A stretch of 64,000 bases of DNA from Lichenicola cladoniae (GCF_013201075.1 NZ_CP053708.1:2423501-2487500), one strand, 5' to 3'. Positions 44,898 through 54,027 are shown, counted from the first letter of the stretch. The notes: generated by a model not told the origin, from the sequence alone. Numbers and translations: made by a program.

Positions 44898-44974
44898 TGG
44901 TCGGGCAGGCGGGATTCGAACCCACGACCCCCAGTCCCCCAGACTGATGCGCTACCAGGCTGCGCTACTGCCCG
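44898..44974 (-). tRNA. tRNA-Pro, anticodon GGG
   Basis: Minus-strand cloverleaf of 77 bases. Acceptor CGGGCAG pairs with CTGCCCG; the D arm includes AGCGCAGCCTGGTAGCGC; the anticodon stem TCAGT/ACTGG encloses loop CTGGGGG, giving GGG at positions 34-36, which reads CCC (and CCU by wobble); the T arm is GTGGGTTCGAATCCCGC. The discriminator is A and the 3' CCA is encoded (44900-44898). It follows merR by 82 bases on the same strand. Confidence 0.95.
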
Positions 44975-45003
44975 TTACCATTCGGGTGCCTTTCGGCAGC
45001 CGG

Positions 45004-45032
45004 GGTGTAGCAGGACCCTAGGCGAGCCGCAA
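45004..45032 (-). promoter_or_regulatory. Candidate promoter for tRNA-Pro
   Basis: TTGCGG (45032-45027) and TACACC (45009-45004) are spaced by 17 bases on the minus strand, with the predicted start about 25 bases before the tRNA. Each box keeps only the most conserved bases of the consensus. Confidence 0.4.
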
Positions 45033-45056
45033 TGGACACCACGCCAGTCCTGAAAG

Positions 45057-45686
45057 TTAGGACGGCAGGCTCCGCCGTAGATCGACGAGGCCGCCGAGCA
45101 CGAGGTCGAGCACCTCCTGCAGCCGCCGGATCTCGGCCTTCAAGGCATCCACTTCCGCATAGACGGCAAGCGGCGGAGCCAGCGGGATCCATGGCTCGGC
45201 AGCATCCGATATTGTGTCGTCCTCCTGTGTCGCGAGGTCGACGGACTCATGAGGATGCGCGGTCAGTTCGTGGTCGTCGCCACGGTCGGCGACGTCCGGA
45301 GGCGGCAGTTCGCCCGACAACGTGCCGTCGCCTTCACGGAGCAGGCGCTGCACCCCCTTGATGGTGTAGCCCTGGATGTAGAGCAGATCAGAAATCCGCC
45401 GCAGAAGGCCAATATCGTCAGGCCGGTAATAGCGCCGGCCACCGCCTCGCTTGAGCGGCTTGACCTGCGGAAACCTGGTCTCCCAGAACCGTAGAACATG
45501 CTGGGGAATATGAAGATCGTCCGCCACCTCGCTGATGGTGCGAAATGCCGACGGGCTTTTCTTCAGACGCGCGGCACGATCCTGGCCGACATCACGGGCG
45601 TCGCCGTCATCGCGATCGAAGTCAAGATCGAGTGCCGGATCCGCCTCGGAACCTGCCCCTGGCGTCCAATCTCCGGGTCGGGTCAT
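45057..45686 (-). CDS. MerR-family transcriptional regulator
   Basis: 209 aa. The DNA-binding part is residues about 45-115: [22 protein letters not shown], then [23 protein letters not shown] and [19 protein letters not shown]. An acidic N-terminal lead precedes it, and an acidic linker plus a coiled-coil-like C-terminus ([19 protein letters not shown]) follows. This is the uncharacterised MerR type found directly after ihfA in alphaproteobacteria. ATG at 45686 overlaps the ihfA stop by four bases, so the two are translationally coupled. No effector cysteines of the metal-sensing kind are present. Confidence 0.9.
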   Translation of the reverse strand: MTRPGDWTPGAGSEADPALDLDFDRDDGDARDVGQDRAARLKKSPSAFRTISEVADDLHIPQHVLRFWETRFPQVKPLKRGGGRRYYRPDDIGLLRRISDLLYIQGYTIKGVQRLLREGDGTLSGELPPPDVADRGDDHELTAHPHESVDLATQEDDTISDAAEPWIPLAPPLAVYAEVDALKAEIRRLQEVLDLVLGGLVDLRRSLPS

Positions 45687-45997
45687 GCTGCATCATCCTC
45701 GCCGGTCGGTTCCTGACCGTTGACCCGGGCCTTCAACACTTGGCTCGGACGGAACACCAGCACCGAACGAGGCAGGATCGGCACCTCCAGCCCGGTTTTC
45801 GGATTTCGGCCGACCCGACGACCCTTCTGCCTGACCGAAAACGTACCGAACCCGCTGATCTTGACCGGGCTGCCCGCCTGCAACGTGGCTGCGACCGATT
45901 CCAGGACCGCCTCCAGCAAAGACGCGGATTCATTCCGGGACAGACCGACCTGGGTGTAGATGTGCTCTGCCAGGCTGGCTCTTGTCACAGTGCTCAT
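45683..45997 (-). CDS. ihfA: Integration host factor subunit alpha
   Basis: 104 aa. HU/IHF fold with [17 protein letters not shown], the beta-arm [12 protein letters not shown] that inserts a proline into bent DNA, and [14 protein letters not shown]. The longer N-terminus and these sequences match IhfA rather than HU. IHF bends DNA at promoters and in recombination. ATG at 45997 gives [14 protein letters not shown]; the frame is open to 46033 but with no better site. It lies 97 bases after fabH on the same strand. Confidence 0.93.
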   Translation of the reverse strand: MSTVTRASLAEHIYTQVGLSRNESASLLEAVLESVAATLQAGSPVKISGFGTFSVRQKGRRVGRNPKTGLEVPILPRSVLVFRPSQVLKARVNGQEPTGEDDAA

Positions 45998-46094
45998 GAA
46001 ATAGACCGTAGGCATGGTGCCAAGTGCCGTCAAACCAACGTTCTAGCTCTTGACGATGATCGGATACGGCAACGCGCGGGGTGTCTCCCGAACG

Positions 46095-47057
46095 CTACAT
46101 TCGCAGCAGCGCCGACCCCCAGGTCAGACCGCCGCCGAGCGCTTCCATCAGCACCAGGTCGCCCGGCTTGATCCGCCCGTCTCCGACCGCCTCGGCAAAA
46201 GCCAGCGGGATCGAGGCGGCGGAGGTGTTGGCATGGCGATCGACCGTCACCACTACCCGTTCCGGCGGCAGTCCGAGTTTCTTGCCCATGGCGTCGATGA
46301 TGCGCTTGTTGGCCTGATGCGGCACCAGCCAGTCGATGTCGGCATAGGACAGCCCGTTCGCAGCCAGCGCCTCATCGACCGCACCCGCCAGCTTCGAGAC
46401 CGCATGGCGGAATATCTCGCGCCCGTTCATCCGCAGGAAACCGGAACATTCCCGGCGCCCGACGGCGCCATCGACATACAGAAGGTCGCCGGTGCTGCCA
46501 TCCGAGTGCAAGTGAGTAGACAGGAGGCCGGGACCATCGACCGCGCCCGCCTGCATGACGACCGCGCCGGCGCCGTCCCCGAACAGCACGCAGGTGCTGC
46601 GATCGCTCCAGTCGACGATGCGCGAGTACACTTCGCTGCCGATCACCAGCACCGTCCTGACCTGCCCGGTCCGGATCAACGCATCGGCCACCGAGAGCGC
46701 GTAGATGAAGCCGCTGCAGGCCGCCGCCAGATCAAAGGCAAAACCGTGCGAGATACCCAGGGCGGCCTGCACCCGGACCGCGGTCGCCGGAAACGCCTGA
46801 TCCGGGGTGCTGGTGGCGAGCAGGATCGCATCGACCACGCCGGCCTCGATGCCGGCATGAGCAAGCGCGCCGCGGGCCGCTTCCGTTGCCATGAACGCCG
46901 CGGTCTCATGAGGTGCTGCAAGATGCCGCTGCACGATGCCGGTGCGCTCGCGGATCCAGGCGTCCGACGTGTCGACGCGCTTTTCCAGATCGGCGTTGGT
47001 GACCACCTGTTCCGGAAGATAGGTGCCGACGCCGATAAGCTTGGAACGAGACGACAT
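46095..47057 (-). CDS. fabH: Beta-ketoacyl-ACP synthase III (FabH)
   Basis: 320 aa. Catalytic triad: Cys114 in DLAAACSGFIYAL, His247 in VPHQANKRI and Asn277 in HANTSAASIPLA. GVGTYLPEQVVTN at the start is standard. FabH joins acetyl-CoA (or another primer) to malonyl-ACP to begin fatty acid synthesis. The gene follows plsX, with 63 bases between, in the usual rpmF-plsX-fabH order, linking lipid synthesis to growth. Confidence 0.96.
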   Translation of the reverse strand: MSSRSKLIGVGTYLPEQVVTNADLEKRVDTSDAWIRERTGIVQRHLAAPHETAAFMATEAARGALAHAGIEAGVVDAILLATSTPDQAFPATAVRVQAALGISHGFAFDLAAACSGFIYALSVADALIRTGQVRTVLVIGSEVYSRIVDWSDRSTCVLFGDGAGAVVMQAGAVDGPGLLSTHLHSDGSTGDLLYVDGAVGRRECSGFLRMNGREIFRHAVSKLAGAVDEALAANGLSYADIDWLVPHQANKRIIDAMGKKLGLPPERVVVTVDRHANTSAASIPLAFAEAVGDGRIKPGDLVLMEALGGGLTWGSALLRM

Positions 47058-47120
47058 GCGGGTCCGTGATCAGTTTCGCGTACGATGTTCCCGGCGGGCA
47101 ACGACCGCCCGGTAGTTCGA

Positions 47121-48302
47121 TCAGCCGGTGGTCGCCAGGCGATTAGTTGTCCTGTCGGCCGCGTCGCCGGGCACAGCCGGATTGGTGTCCGGTGCTGCCG
47201 CAACCGGTCGCGTCGATGCCAGCGCGTTGCCCAGCTGTGCCACGCCGATGCGGATCCGCTCGTTGAAGTTATGGGTTACCATGTCCATTGCGACATCGAC
47301 CGCGTGGGCAAACCCCTCCGCGTCCGTGCCACCATGCGACTTCACCACCACGCCGTTCAAGCCGACCAGCACGGCGCCATTGTAGCGGCGTGGATCGAGC
47401 CACTCGCGCATCCGGTCCAGGCCTGGACGCGCCAGGACGTAGCCCAGCCGCGACATCACGTTGGCGTTGAACACCTGCTTCATGAGGCTGCCGGCAAGCT
47501 TAAGCGCGCCCTCGCCGGTCTTGAGTGCCACGTTGCCGGTGAACCCGTCGGTCACCACCACATCGGTCGTCCCGGCCGTGATGTCATGGCCTTCGACGAA
47601 GCCGTGGAACTGGCTTGCCAGTGCGCTGGCACGTAGCACGTCCGCCGCCTGCCTGATCCGGTCGTCGCCCTTCATCTGCTCGGAGCCGACATTCAGCAGG
47701 CCTATGGTCGGCGCCGGCAATCCGAGCACGACGCGCGCAAACGCCTCGCCCATGACCGCGAACTCGACCAGGTTGCGACTGTCGCAGGCAACGTTCGCCC
47801 CCAGGTCGAGCATGACGACATCGCCGCAGGCCGAGGGGCTGATCGCCGCAAGGGCCGGCCGATCTATCCCGGGCATGGTCTTGATAACGATCTTGGCGAG
47901 AGCCAGCAGTGCACCGGAGTTTCCCGCCGAAACCACGCCTTGCGCCTCGTGACGCGCAACCGCATCCATGGCCAGCCGCATCGAGGAATCGCGCTGGCGA
48001 AGGGCAGCAGTGCCCTTCATCTCGTTGGTGATCGCGGTTGGGGCGTGCCGGATCGTGCAGATCGAACGCGCCGCCTTCGACCTGGCCAGCAACGGCGCCA
48101 GCCTGGCCTCATCACCGATCAGAAGAATCCGCGCTGCGGGATGGCGTTCAGCCGCGATCGCCAGCCCGTCGACTACGATACCGGGCGCACCGTCGCCGCC
48201 CATGGCATCGACCGCTAGCGAATACATCGCTGCATCCGACACACCGGTCGCCGAGTCCGCTCCGGAAGGACCTGCGCTAGCCGCGAGATCGCGCTCACTC
48301 AT
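47121..48302 (-). CDS. plsX: Phosphate acyltransferase PlsX
   Basis: 393 aa. LAVDAMGGDGAP opens the PlsX fold; SAGNSGALLALAKIV, LDLGANVACDSRNLVEFA, and DGFTGNVALKTGEGALKL are family blocks. PlsX makes acyl-phosphate from acyl-ACP for phospholipid synthesis. The start at 48302 (MSERDL) gives a 28-residue lead before the conserved MYSLAVDAMGG; a start at that second Met is equally possible, as neither has a strong ribosome site. A TTG at 48311 is also in frame. The C-terminal tail of about 30 residues (RPVAAAPDTNPA...) is unusual for PlsX. Confidence 0.94.
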   Translation of the reverse strand: MSERDLAASAGPSGADSATGVSDAAMYSLAVDAMGGDGAPGIVVDGLAIAAERHPAARILLIGDEARLAPLLARSKAARSICTIRHAPTAITNEMKGTAALRQRDSSMRLAMDAVARHEAQGVVSAGNSGALLALAKIVIKTMPGIDRPALAAISPSACGDVVMLDLGANVACDSRNLVEFAVMGEAFARVVLGLPAPTIGLLNVGSEQMKGDDRIRQAADVLRASALASQFHGFVEGHDITAGTTDVVVTDGFTGNVALKTGEGALKLAGSLMKQVFNANVMSRLGYVLARPGLDRMREWLDPRRYNGAVLVGLNGVVVKSHGGTDAEGFAHAVDVAMDMVTHNFNERIRIGVAQLGNALASTRPVAAAPDTNPAVPGDAADRTTNRLATTG

Positions 48303-48357
48303 CGACGCCAACCGAACGGCGTATCCGAACGAACGCTCATCGCGACAAAGCCTCCGG

Positions 48358-48561
48358 TCAGACCCGGACTGCGGCCTTCAGGGCCTTGCCGGCCTGGGCG
48401 ACTTCACGTCCATCATAATGACCGCACTGGCCACAGACATGATGCGGACGCTTCAGCTCACCGCAGTTCGAGCACTCGTTGTGCGCCTCGACGGGCAGGG
48501 CCTGGTGGCTCCGACGCATACCGGCACGCGAAGGCGAGGTCTTTCTTTTAGGAACAGCCAT
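48358..48561 (-). CDS. rpmF: 50S ribosomal protein L32
   Basis: 67 aa. [20 protein letters not shown] is the standard start. A four-cysteine zinc ribbon is intact (Cys30, Cys33, Cys43, Cys46), so this is the zinc-binding form. It lies between yceD and plsX, with 55 bases to plsX. Confidence 0.97.
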   Translation of the reverse strand: MAVPKRKTSPSRAGMRRSHQALPVEAHNECSNCGELKRPHHVCGQCGHYDGREVAQAGKALKAAVRV

Positions 48562-48730
48562 GGGCCTGAGCCCCTCCAGTTTCGATACACGACAGGCGGA
48601 TACAGCCCGCGAGACGATTCACCCGGAAAGGCGAATGCCAAAGCGGGTGCGCGTCAGATGAGCGGCGGCGTCTACCAGACGTGTCTACAGTTCGCAAGCA
48701 AACCCTTGCCGAAAGCCCGGCCCGGCATGG

Positions 48731-49396
48731 TCAATCCGGTTCCCGACGCAGGCGGGCCAGGGCGGCGAACGGGTGCGGCCGTGCCGTTTCCTCACCGGCA
48801 TCCTCGTTAGTGGCCTCGGTGTCGGCATCCTCGGCCCAGTGATCGGCGCCGTCCGCGCTCGGCGGGTCGCCGCGAATCACGCCGGGCGGACGCTCAGCAC
48901 CCGGCTTTCGGGGATAGGGGTCGAGCACCAGCGCCAGCTGCTCGATCGCGGCTTCGCCGACGTCGATCGTGGTTCCGTCATAGGGGACATCGTCGTCAGC
49001 ATCGAGGTCGAGCTCGACATCGGCCTGTTCGTCGCTCGTTTCGACCGGCACGAACCGCACCGTGAACTGCTCGGCCACCACCACCGGAAACTCCTCCAGC
49101 GTCACCACGCAGGTGCGGGTCAGCCTTGCGGCCAGCAGGCCATCCGCCGTCACCCGGCCCTTCTTGTCGGCTTCCGACAACCTGAACCGGCAGGTGAAGC
49201 TCTCGATGGCCGGTTCGTTCAGCCGACGCGCGATCGCGACGCGCTCGGAGGCGTCGGCCTCGACCACCATCTCGAGCGCCACGTCGTCGGCGCCGCTGGC
49301 CTGTGCGCCGCCGGCAAGCGTGCGGCTCGCGGTGGAGCCCTTGATCCCGAGGCTGCGCACGGTGATGCGCCGCGACAGTTCCGATCTGGAACTCAT
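48731..49396 (-). CDS. DUF177/YceD family protein (23S rRNA accumulation)
   Basis: 221 aa. The family core includes GLLAARLTRTCVVTLEEFPVVVAEQFTV-type sequence, here RLTRTCVVTLEEFPVVVAE, with the conserved Cys, and DDVPYDGTTIDVGEAAIEQLALVLDPYPRKPGA, whose IDVGEAAIEQLAL and DPYPRKPG parts are diagnostic. YceD is needed for normal 23S rRNA levels and is nearly always upstream of rpmF, as here (169 bases). Start 49396 gives MSSRSELSRRI after GAGGAAGC. The acidic tail (DTEATNEDAGEE) is variable. Confidence 0.88.
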   Translation of the reverse strand: MSSRSELSRRITVRSLGIKGSTASRTLAGGAQASGADDVALEMVVEADASERVAIARRLNEPAIESFTCRFRLSEADKKGRVTADGLLAARLTRTCVVTLEEFPVVVAEQFTVRFVPVETSDEQADVELDLDADDDVPYDGTTIDVGEAAIEQLALVLDPYPRKPGAERPPGVIRGDPPSADGADHWAEDADTEATNEDAGEETARPHPFAALARLRREPD

Positions 49397-49554
49397 GGCT
49401 TCTGCTTCCTCTGTGGTGCCGCTCGGATGCGGGAATGATTGACACCGGTTGATCGATCGGGCACCGGACGCTGATGCTCGGGTGAACATTCGACTAGAGC
49501 ATGTCGGCGCGACCGAGCAACGGCCGCGATCAACGAGAAGGTAGTCGCCAGGTC

Positions 49555-50118
49555 ATGCGGTCCGTCGCCAAAGCCAGCGCCCGTCTTCCCCTCGCCCGCT
49601 TCGCCGGTGCCTTCCTGCTGCTCGCCCCGGTCGGCCTGACCGGCTGCAGCATCTTTACGCCGATCCCGACCCCCCGCGGCCAGATGGTCGAGAAGCAGGA
49701 TTACGATACGCTGGTTCCCGGAACCACGACACGCGCCGACGTAACCGCGCTGCTGGGGTCTCCGACGTCGCGCGCCACGTTCGACGACAACACGTGGTTC
49801 TATATCGGCGAGGTCACCGCACCGGTGCCCCTGTCCCGTCCGAGGGTCAACCAGCAGCAGGTGCTGGTGCTGAATTTCGACCAGGGCGGCGTGCTGCGTC
49901 AGCTTCGACGCCTCGATAAGAGCCAGGCCCATAACGTCGCGATGGTTGGCCGGGTGACCCCGTCGCCGGGTAGCGATGCGTCGTTCATGCAGCAGCTGAT
50001 CGGGAATGTCGGGCGCTACAACCCGATGGGTCTCGGTGGCGATACGCTCGGAGGCTCGTCGGGCCTCGGCAGCAACAACGGCTACGGCCATGGCGGCGCC
50101 GGCAACACCCTTCCGTAA
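49555..50118 (+). CDS. bamE: Outer membrane assembly lipoprotein BamE (SmpA/OmlA)
   Basis: 187 aa lipoprotein. A basic lead and hydrophobic stretch end in the lipobox LTGC near residue 30. The BamE domain follows: GTTTRADVTALLGSPTSRATFDDNTWFYIG and, later, VLNFDQGGVLRQLRRLD. A Gly/Asn-rich tail (GGSSGLGSNNGYGHGGAG) is unusual. BamE stabilises the Bam complex that inserts outer membrane proteins. Divergent from yceD, an arrangement common in alphaproteobacteria. Start 49555 was chosen because it leaves a normal signal peptide; an ATG at 49501 is also in frame. Confidence 0.9.
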   Translation: MRSVAKASARLPLARFAGAFLLLAPVGLTGCSIFTPIPTPRGQMVEKQDYDTLVPGTTTRADVTALLGSPTSRATFDDNTWFYIGEVTAPVPLSRPRVNQQQVLVLNFDQGGVLRQLRRLDKSQAHNVAMVGRVTPSPGSDASFMQQLIGNVGRYNPMGLGGDTLGGSSGLGSNNGYGHGGAGNTLP

Positions 50119-50138
50119 CCAGGGTCCGGCCGCCGGAC

Positions 50139-51599
50139 CTAGAACGGCAGCCTGATCCGCACACGCAGGCCCCCGAGCGGGCTTCGTTCCAGCCGGATGT
50201 CGCCTCCATGCGCGTGGATGATGTCCCGCGCGATGGTCAGCCCGAGTCCGGTACCGCCACCCTCGCCGCTCTCGAACGCACGGAAGACCTGTTCACGTCG
50301 GTCATCCGCCACGCCTGGCCCGTCATCATCGACCAGCAGCACGACCGCGCGTGCGTCCGCCACCGCCGTCAGCATCGCCCGCCCGCCATGCCGGCGTGCA
50401 TTCTCCAGCAGATTGGCCAGGACGCGCCTGATCGCGCCGGGCCGCAGCATGACGTCGCGCATCGGCGGCGCCGATACCGCCAGGATCTCGGCTCCCGCCC
50501 GCCGTGCGGAAGCCGCGACTTCCTCCAGCATGACCGGCAGGTTGACCGCCTCCGCCTGCTCGGCCCCTTCGCCACGGGCGAACGACAGATAGCCCTCGAT
50601 CATCCGGTCCATTTCGTCGACGTCGGAGACCATTCCGCCGATGTCGGGGACCAGCAATGCGGCATCGACCTGGCCGGCCTGTGGCAGCATCGCCAGCGTC
50701 AGCCGCATCCGGGTCAAGGGCGTTCGCAGATCGTGCGACACGCCCGCCAGCATCGCGGTCCGTTGCGCGACGAAGCGGAGAATACGCTCCTGCATGCGGT
50801 TGAAGGCGCTGGCAGCCTTGCGCACCTCCTGGGCGCCCTCCGGCCTGATCGGCCCGGGGTCCCTGCCCATGCCGAAAGCCTCTGCCGCGCGGGCAAGCCG
50901 CCGGATCGCCCTGACCTGGTTGCGCATGAACAAGGCGGCGATGATGAACAGCAGCAGGGCGCTTCCGGCGACCCATGCCACGAACAGCCAGATCGGCCCG
51001 ACATCCAGCCGCTTGCGCGGCGCCGAGATGTCGAGGATGCCGTCCTCCATCTGGATATGGATGTTCACCGTGTGCGGATCGGAGATCCAGTCTACGCTGA
51101 ACGGCCGGCCGATCTGTTTGAGCGCCGCGGCAAGGTCCTCGTCCATCGGACCGAGCACGTTGGTCGATCCCAGGTGAAGCAGCCGCATGTGCGGGCGTAT
51201 CGTCATACCGAGCTGGAACTGCGAGGCCGCGATCTGCATGATCCAGTCGCGATCGGACTTCTTGTGCATCCGGTCCATCAGCAGCAGCGTCTGGGTGATC
51301 TCGCTGGCGACCGCTCCCGAGAGCCTGCGCGACACCACGTTCAGATGACTGCCGTAGAACAGCTCCAGCGAAATCGCCTGGGTGACCAGGAGCGGGATCA
51401 GCAGGATCAGCAGCGAGCGTCCGAGCAGGGAGCGAGGCAGCATCCGCCTGATCGGCCGATCGAGCCGCACCCCGAGCCCCGGCCTGATCCAAAAGCGCCT
51501 GCCCCAGCCTTGTTGCCGCTTCACCACCGGTTCCGGAGGTAGCAGCCGGTCGCTGACTACCAGGACGACCGGCGGGACGGGCCTGTCGTCCGGCTGCAT
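50139..51599 (-). CDS. Sensor histidine kinase, EnvZ-like
   Basis: 486 aa. Two membrane helices (about 60-80 and 203-225) bracket a periplasmic sensor region. HAMP follows (LARAAEAFGMGRDPGPI), then the phosphoacceptor His289 in VSHDLRTPLTRMRLTLAML, and the ATPase boxes LLENARRHGG (N), LLVDDDGPGVADD (G1) and GGGTGLGLTIARDIIHAHGGD (G2). It follows the response regulator by 5 bases on the same strand and is its probable partner. The sensory domain resembles EnvZ/osmolarity kinases in length. A proline-rich basic cytoplasmic lead of about 55 residues is unusual. Confidence 0.9.
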   Translation of the reverse strand: MQPDDRPVPPVVLVVSDRLLPPEPVVKRQQGWGRRFWIRPGLGVRLDRPIRRMLPRSLLGRSLLILLIPLLVTQAISLELFYGSHLNVVSRRLSGAVASEITQTLLLMDRMHKKSDRDWIMQIAASQFQLGMTIRPHMRLLHLGSTNVLGPMDEDLAAALKQIGRPFSVDWISDPHTVNIHIQMEDGILDISAPRKRLDVGPIWLFVAWVAGSALLLFIIAALFMRNQVRAIRRLARAAEAFGMGRDPGPIRPEGAQEVRKAASAFNRMQERILRFVAQRTAMLAGVSHDLRTPLTRMRLTLAMLPQAGQVDAALLVPDIGGMVSDVDEMDRMIEGYLSFARGEGAEQAEAVNLPVMLEEVAASARRAGAEILAVSAPPMRDVMLRPGAIRRVLANLLENARRHGGRAMLTAVADARAVVLLVDDDGPGVADDRREQVFRAFESGEGGGTGLGLTIARDIIHAHGGDIRLERSPLGGLRVRIRLPF

Positions 51600-51604
51600 C
51601 GCGG

Positions 51605-52306
51605 TCAGAGACCGGGCTTGAGTACGTAGCCGCGACCGCGCACCGTATGCAGGAAGCGCGGCTCGCGTGGGTCGGCCTCGATCCGTCGCCGCAGGCGCGT
51701 CACCTGGACGTCGATCGCCCGCTCACCCGCCTCGTCCATCTCGAGCGTACGGGCAATGATCTCGCGCGACATGACCTCGTTGGGATGGCGCGCCAGTACG
51801 GTCAGCAGCGCCGACTCGCCGCCGGTCAGATGAACCGGACCCTGCGGGCTCTCCAGCAGCCCGCGAACCGGATCGAACTCCATCATCCCGAGCCTGACCG
51901 GTCGTGCATTCTCGGTCGGTGCCGGCGGGCCGATCCGGCGCAGCAACGCGCGCAGCCGCAGCAACAATTCGCGCGGCTCGAACGGCTTGCCGAGATAGTC
52001 GTCCGAGCCTGCTTCCAGACCGGCGATCCGGTCCTCCGGCTCGCCGCGCGCGGTCAATAACAGGATCGGCATGTCATGGCCGTCCTCGCGCAGTGCACGG
52101 GTCAGATCGAGCCCGTTCTCGCCCGGCATGGTCACGTCCAGCACCATTGCGTCGGGACGCATCGAGCCAAGTAGCCGGCGCGCGTCGGCGGCGTTGGCAG
52201 CGGTCGAGATCCGAAAGCCCTGTTCGGCCAGATAGCGCTGCAGCAGGCTGCGCAGCCGCGCATCGTCGTCGACAACCAGCACATGGGCCGCCTCGGCGGC
52301 GTTCAT
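51605..52306 (-). CDS. OmpR-family response regulator
   Basis: 233 aa. The receiver domain has acidic pocket VVDDDARLR and phosphoacceptor Asp57 in VLDVTMPGENG, Lys in LGKPFEPREL. The C-terminal winged helix has VHLTGGESALLTVLARHPNEVMSRE and RAIDVQVTRLRRRIE, ending RTVRGRGYVLKPG. It probably controls envelope genes with the neighbouring kinase. Start 52306 (MNAAEAAH) follows GGAG at good spacing; an in-frame ATG at 52321 overlaps the MarR stop (TGATG) and is an alternative, both coupling it to the MarR gene. Confidence 0.92.
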   Translation of the reverse strand: MNAAEAAHVLVVDDDARLRSLLQRYLAEQGFRISTAANAADARRLLGSMRPDAMVLDVTMPGENGLDLTRALREDGHDMPILLLTARGEPEDRIAGLEAGSDDYLGKPFEPRELLLRLRALLRRIGPPAPTENARPVRLGMMEFDPVRGLLESPQGPVHLTGGESALLTVLARHPNEVMSREIIARTLEMDEAGERAIDVQVTRLRRRIEADPREPRFLHTVRGRGYVLKPGL

Positions 52307-52320
52307 CGCGCTCTCCACCA

Positions 52321-52935
52321 TCAGCCGACCGTCCGTCGCAGCGCCGGCGGGGCCGCCGCGTCGCGTGGTTCCAGCAGGCTGCGCGTCTGCTCGTCCATGA
52401 CCCCGCGCATGACCCGCCTGAAGCCCTCCACGGCAGCACCGCCCGCCTCGCGATAGGCAGCGACCATCCGTTCGCGCTGCCGTTCGAACAGCCGCCGCTC
52501 GAGCGCCCGTCCGGCATCGGTCAGGCTCAGCAGGCGCTGCCGGCGATCGCGTGGACCCTGGGTCGGCTGTACGTAGCCGCGGGACACCAGTTCGCCGAGG
52601 ACCCGCGCCAGGCTTTGCTTGGTGATGCGCAGCAACGCCAGCAGCTCGCTCACCGCGATACCCGGCCGGCGCCCGATGAAGTGCAGCGCCCGGTGATGCG
52701 CGCGACCGAGACCGAGTTCTTCGAGGATGACATCGGCCGAGGCGGTCAGGTCCCGGTAGGCGAAGAAGAACAGGTCCTGCGCCAGCCGCATCTGTTCCTC
52801 GCGAAGGAACAGCAAGGCGCTACCGGCGCCGCCTCCATCAGGATGATTGCCGCTTCCCGGCAGACCCGAGGATGACCCTGCGGCTCCCGCCACAAGGCTG
52901 GTCGACAGGTTGTGCGCGATGTTCTTCTGCTCCAT
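52321..52935 (-). CDS. MarR-family transcriptional regulator
   Basis: 204 aa. The winged helix lies at about residues 90-160: GRRPGIAVSELLALLRITKQSLARVL, then LVSRGYVQPTQGPRDRRQRLLSLTDAGRA with the DxR wing. A glycine-rich lead of about 45 residues (AGAAGSSSGLPGSGNHPDGGGAG) is not conserved. It begins the MarR-RR-HK set, an order known in alphaproteobacteria beside ilvE. Start 52935 (MEQKN) follows GAGG; ATG 52956 is also in frame. It diverges from the BCAT gene, which it may regulate. Confidence 0.88.
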   Translation of the reverse strand: MEQKNIAHNLSTSLVAGAAGSSSGLPGSGNHPDGGGAGSALLFLREEQMRLAQDLFFFAYRDLTASADVILEELGLGRAHHRALHFIGRRPGIAVSELLALLRITKQSLARVLGELVSRGYVQPTQGPRDRRQRLLSLTDAGRALERRLFERQRERMVAAYREAGGAAVEGFRRVMRGVMDEQTRSLLEPRDAAAPPALRRTVG

Positions 52936-53054
52936 CCGGCCTCGTCCGCGCAGCATCCATGCGCTCGCTGCACGTCACGAATTAAGACAGCTTCATTGAC
53001 TTAATGATAGACGCCTTATAGCAACCGGGACATGCAGCCCAAAGGATCCGGCCA

Positions 53055-53957
53055 ATGACACTCATTCCGTTCGACGACAGGGATGGGCTGATCTGGTGGG
53101 ACGGCGAGCTGATCCCTTGGCGCGATGCCCGGCTGCACGTCCTGTCGCATGGCCTGCATTACGCCAGCGCCGTGTTCGAGGGCGAGCGTGCCTATGAGGG
53201 CCACATCTTCAAGCTGCGCGAGCATACCGAGCGGCTGATCGAGAGCGGCCGCATCCTCGGCTTCGAGATCCCCTTTACTGCCGAAGCGATCGACGCCGCC
53301 TGCAAGCAGGCGCTCGCCGCCAACGACATGACCAATGCCTATGTCCGGCCGCTCGCCTGGCGCGGGTCGGAACAGCTCTCGGTGTCGGCCCAGGCGACCA
53401 AGATCCACCTCATGATCGCCGTCTGGAGCTGGCCCAACCTGTTCGGGTCGGACCGCATGGCAGGCGTCAAGCTCGGCATGGCGCCCTGGAAGCGCCCGCA
53501 CCCCGAAACCGCTCCCACTAGGTCGAAGGCCGCGGGCCTCTACATGACCGGCACCATGTCCAAGCACGCCGTGGAGCTCGATGGGTTCAACGACGCGCTC
53601 ATGCTCGATTGGCGTGGACGGGTCGCGGAAGCCACCGGCGCCAACATCTTCTTCGTGATCGACGGCAAGCTGCACACACCGATCCCGGACTGCTTCCTGG
53701 ACGGCATCACCCGCCGAACAGTCATGGCGCTCGCGGCCAAGCGCAACCTCGACGTTGTCGAGCGGATCATCATGCCAGAGGAAATGGCGCAGGCGACCGA
53801 GGTGTTCCTCGCCGGCACCGCCGCCGAGGTCACCCCGGTTCGCCAGATCGGCGAGCTGATGTTCGCTCCCGGCCCGATCACCCAGATGCTGCTGACCGAC
53901 TACGAGGCGTTGGTCCGTACGTCGCCCGAGCAGGTGCAGGCGACGCTCGCTGCCTGA
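53055..53957 (+). CDS. ilvE: Branched-chain amino acid aminotransferase
   Basis: 300 aa, fold-type IV PLP enzyme. The PLP lysine is Lys158 in TRSKAAGLYMTG, and downstream RVAEATGANIFFV and VMALAAKRNLDV are the usual cofactor contacts. HGLHYASAVFEGERAY with Phe-Glu-Gly is the N-terminal family block. It performs the last step of leucine, isoleucine and valine synthesis, fitting leuBCD 3 kb away. A D-amino-acid transaminase cannot be fully excluded but is less likely. Start follows AAAGGATCC. Confidence 0.92.
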   Translation: MTLIPFDDRDGLIWWDGELIPWRDARLHVLSHGLHYASAVFEGERAYEGHIFKLREHTERLIESGRILGFEIPFTAEAIDAACKQALAANDMTNAYVRPLAWRGSEQLSVSAQATKIHLMIAVWSWPNLFGSDRMAGVKLGMAPWKRPHPETAPTRSKAAGLYMTGTMSKHAVELDGFNDALMLDWRGRVAEATGANIFFVIDGKLHTPIPDCFLDGITRRTVMALAAKRNLDVVERIIMPEEMAQATEVFLAGTAAEVTPVRQIGELMFAPGPITQMLLTDYEALVRTSPEQVQATLAA

Positions 53958-53993
53958 CGTGACGCATCACATTACGAAGGCGATCGTCAGTCC

Positions 53994-54027
53994 GTAGCAT
54001 CACGAGGCCATCGCCTCGTGATGCTAC
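53994..54027. terminator. Perfect 15-bp hairpin ending ilvE and COQ9 genes
   Basis: GTAGCATCACGAGGC and its exact complement enclose a CATC loop. It sits between convergent genes and includes the TAG stop of the COQ9-family gene (54026-54024), so each transcript would end in it. No long T-run follows on either strand. Confidence 0.75.
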
